From: Enterobacter bugandensis
Lineage (GTDB): Bacteria; Pseudomonadota; Gammaproteobacteria; Enterobacterales; Enterobacteriaceae
NCBI RefSeq assembly: GCF_900324475.1
Contig: NZ_LT992502.1
Location: 434,001 to 498,000, forward strand
Direction of reading: 5' to 3'
Length of the DNA stretch: 64,000 bases
The notes below the pieces were generated by a model that was not told the DNA's origin, did not search any database, and was given only the letters and a program-made list of their open reading frames with translations. This document shows, in pieces, positions 62,775 through 64,000 of this stretch. A program made the position numbers and the translations under genes. Numbering within the stretch: the first letter of the stretch is position 1; each line of letters begins with the position of its first letter.

Positions 62775-63074
62775 ATGAAAGAACAGTTCACAACCACGGT
62801 GAGAGTGAAGGGGAAGGGCGACGCCAAAGCGCGCGCCTTTGCCGACGCCCTCAACCACGTTCAGGCCGCGGTGATGAAAGCCTCACCGCATATCTTACTG
62901 CGTATTGAGCCACAGGATGTGCAGGTTGTTCAGGCGCAAGAAGCGGTGCGTAAAGAAGCGTTTCTGTTCTTCTTTTTGCGCCGGGAAAGACGCACCTACA
63001 GCGTGGAGCTGGATGTGACCGTCAACGTGACCGCCATCAATCTCGACCAGGTGGATTTCGTCACGCAACGCTGA
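62775..63074 (+). CDS. DUF4312-family protein
   Basis: A 99-aa soluble alpha/beta protein (KEQFTTTVRVKGKGDAKARAFADALN..., later FFFLRRERRTYSVELDV). No catalytic motif is recognised. It starts 2 bp after the SFCGS stop, implying translational coupling; nine upstream in-frame codons overlap the SFCGS gene. Its size and position between a putative IIB-like and two membrane proteins are compatible with a IIA-like role, but this is only inference. Confidence 0.8.
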   Translation: MKEQFTTTVRVKGKGDAKARAFADALNHVQAAVMKASPHILLRIEPQDVQVVQAQEAVRKEAFLFFFLRRERRTYSVELDVTVNVTAINLDQVDFVTQR

Positions 63075-63096
63075 TTATTCATAAAAGGGCAGACTG

Positions 63097-63873
63097 ATGT
63101 TCTTAATTATATTAATAAAATCGCTCATCATTGGCGGCCTGGTTGGCGTCGGTGTCGGAGCCGGGGCTGCACGCATGTTTCATGCGCCTACCACTCAGGG
63201 TATGGGCGCGTTTCGTACGTTGGGGGAACTGAACTCCTGTGAAGGGGATCCGGCGTCCCACTTCTCCTTTGGGTTAGGTTTCTTCTTTAACGCCTGGGCC
63301 TCTTCCGTGGCTGCAGGTGCCTTCACACAGGACGTTGACCACCGCATCATCCCGAACTGGGGGGCTGCTGCACTGATGATCAAAAACCGTAACGTCGGCG
63401 AAACGCTGCACGATCCCCGCAAAATGGCAATTGCCTGCGGCGTGATTGGCATGCTCGTCGTCACCTTCCTGAACCTGACCGCCTCCTCCGTGCCGGCAGC
63501 GCTGCAGGTCACCGCCGTGAAGGTGCTGGTGCCTGCCGCGAACCTGCTGGTTAACACCGTGATGCCGGTGATCTTCTGGCTGGCGGCCATCGACGCGGGT
63601 AAAAAATCGGGCTTCTGGGCCACCATCTTTGGCGGCGCGGCGCAGCTGATCATGGGGAACGCCGTACCGGGTCTGGTTCTCGGCATCCTGATCGGTAAAG
63701 GCGTTGAGGAGAGCGGCTGGAACCACGTCACCAAAGTGATGATGGCGGCGATCGTCCTGCTGTTCGTGTTGAGCGGCTTCTTCCGCGGCTTCGACATGAA
63801 GATGATCGAATCCTTCCATCTGACCGTGCCGAACTGGCTCGACATGATCCACAACTCGCTCAGCGGTAAATAA
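63097..63873 (+). CDS. DUF4311-family membrane protein
   Basis: A 258-aa integral membrane protein with about six hydrophobic segments (approximately residues 4-25, 58-78, 109-127, 147-168, 178-202 and 213-230). Gly-rich helices (GGLVGVGVGAGAA) and loops such as SCEGDPASHFSFG are conserved-looking. It is followed 13 bp downstream by a second membrane gene, so the pair probably forms a two-subunit permease. The substrate is unknown. An AAAGGGCAG site precedes the ATG. Confidence 0.82.
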   Translation: MFLIILIKSLIIGGLVGVGVGAGAARMFHAPTTQGMGAFRTLGELNSCEGDPASHFSFGLGFFFNAWASSVAAGAFTQDVDHRIIPNWGAAALMIKNRNVGETLHDPRKMAIACGVIGMLVVTFLNLTASSVPAALQVTAVKVLVPAANLLVNTVMPVIFWLAAIDAGKKSGFWATIFGGAAQLIMGNAVPGLVLGILIGKGVEESGWNHVTKVMMAAIVLLFVLSGFFRGFDMKMIESFHLTVPNWLDMIHNSLSGK

Positions 63874-63886
63874 CAGGAGCCTCTAA

Positions 63887-64000
63887 ATGGAACAGAATAA
63901 AGGTTTTTGGTATGCCGACTGGTCGTTCCCGATCTTCGTTGGCCTGCTCTCCTCCGGCGTCTTCGCCGGGACGCACATGTACTACCTCTACGGCATCGGC
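63887..64000 (+). CDS. DUF4310-family membrane protein, 3' end beyond window
   Basis: Only the first 38 codons are present (MEQNKGFWYADWSFPIFVGL and on), entering a first TM (about residues 14-32). ACAGGAGCC lies about 8 bp before the ATG. The start and order match the DUF4311-DUF4310 pair of the conserved cluster. In other genomes the cluster continues with a metallohydrolase, a PLP-dependent lyase and a KDGP-aldolase-like gene, which would lie just outside this window. Confidence 0.75.
   Translation, partial: MEQNKGFWYADWSFPIFVGLLSSGVFAGTHMYYLYGIG

Overview
The window is 64 kb of an enterobacterial chromosome. Most proteins match their Escherichia coli K-12 counterparts in length and nearly residue for residue, and the order (hflX-hflK-hflC-yjeT-purA-nsrR-rnr-rlmB ... 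aidB ... ula ... rpsF-priB-rpsR-rplI ... cycA-ytfE ... cpdB-cysQ ... msrA/tamAB ... ppa/ytfQRT-yjfF ... fbp/mpl ... pmbA-cybC) is that of the 95-96 min region of K-12. The accessory genes, GC-rich third positions and abundant GCCGGGTGGCG-type and CTCTCCCC-type palindromes suggest Enterobacter or a close relative. That genus call is an inference; no search was run.

Layout. 1-9.1 kb: end of the hfl superoperon, purA, the NO sensor nsrR, RNase R and rlmB. 9.1-10.4 kb: an intact IS481-family element with TGGG duplications, inserted in a palindromic intergenic repeat. 10.4-16.4 kb: an MHS-type transporter where K-12 has yjfI-yjfM/yjfC, then aidB, a chemoreceptor, yjfN and bsmA. 16.5-23.9 kb: yjfP and the complete L-ascorbate regulon (ulaR, ulaG, ulaABCDEF) with visible operators. 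24-26.2 kb: yjfY and the S6/PriB/S18/L9 operon. 26.3-31.2 kb: an EamA exporter, ytfB, fklB, cycA and ytfE with a clear NsrR box. 31.5-36.4 kb: a Tsr-like chemoreceptor, a frameshifted ytfF, an AraC regulator and qorB/ytfH. 36.5-48.8 kb: cpdB, cysQ, ytfJ, ytfK, paeA, msrA, tamAB and ytfP. 48.8-56.2 kb: ppa, the galactofuranose ABC transporter ytfQRT-yjfF, a frameshifted third chemoreceptor and a LysR HTH-only stub. 56.3-61.4 kb: fbp, mpl, yjgA, pmbA and cybC.

The right end is the most unusual part. Between 61.42 and 61.80 kb lies an apparently complete chromosomal hok/mok/sok type I toxin-antitoxin locus on the minus strand. It has an overlapping mok frame, a Sok-type terminator hairpin on the opposite strand, and complementary elements at the two mRNA ends. 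From 62.08 kb to the edge runs an operon of a PRD-domain protein, a glycine-rich SFCGS protein, a DUF4312-type protein and two membrane proteins (DUF4311 and DUF4310 types, the last cut by the window). This gene set is conserved among bacteria but, as far as I know, has no established function. It is the best candidate here for an undescribed system, possibly a PTS-like uptake route.

Connections. NsrR (5.3 kb) probably controls ytfE (31.2 kb) through its operator. UlaR probably represses the divergent ulaG and ulaABCDEF promoters. TamA and TamB form one envelope machine. YtfQ, YtfR, YtfT and YjfF form one ABC transporter. Two genes (ytfF and the 54.3 kb chemoreceptor) each carry a single one-base frameshift and are either pseudogenes or sequencing errors.
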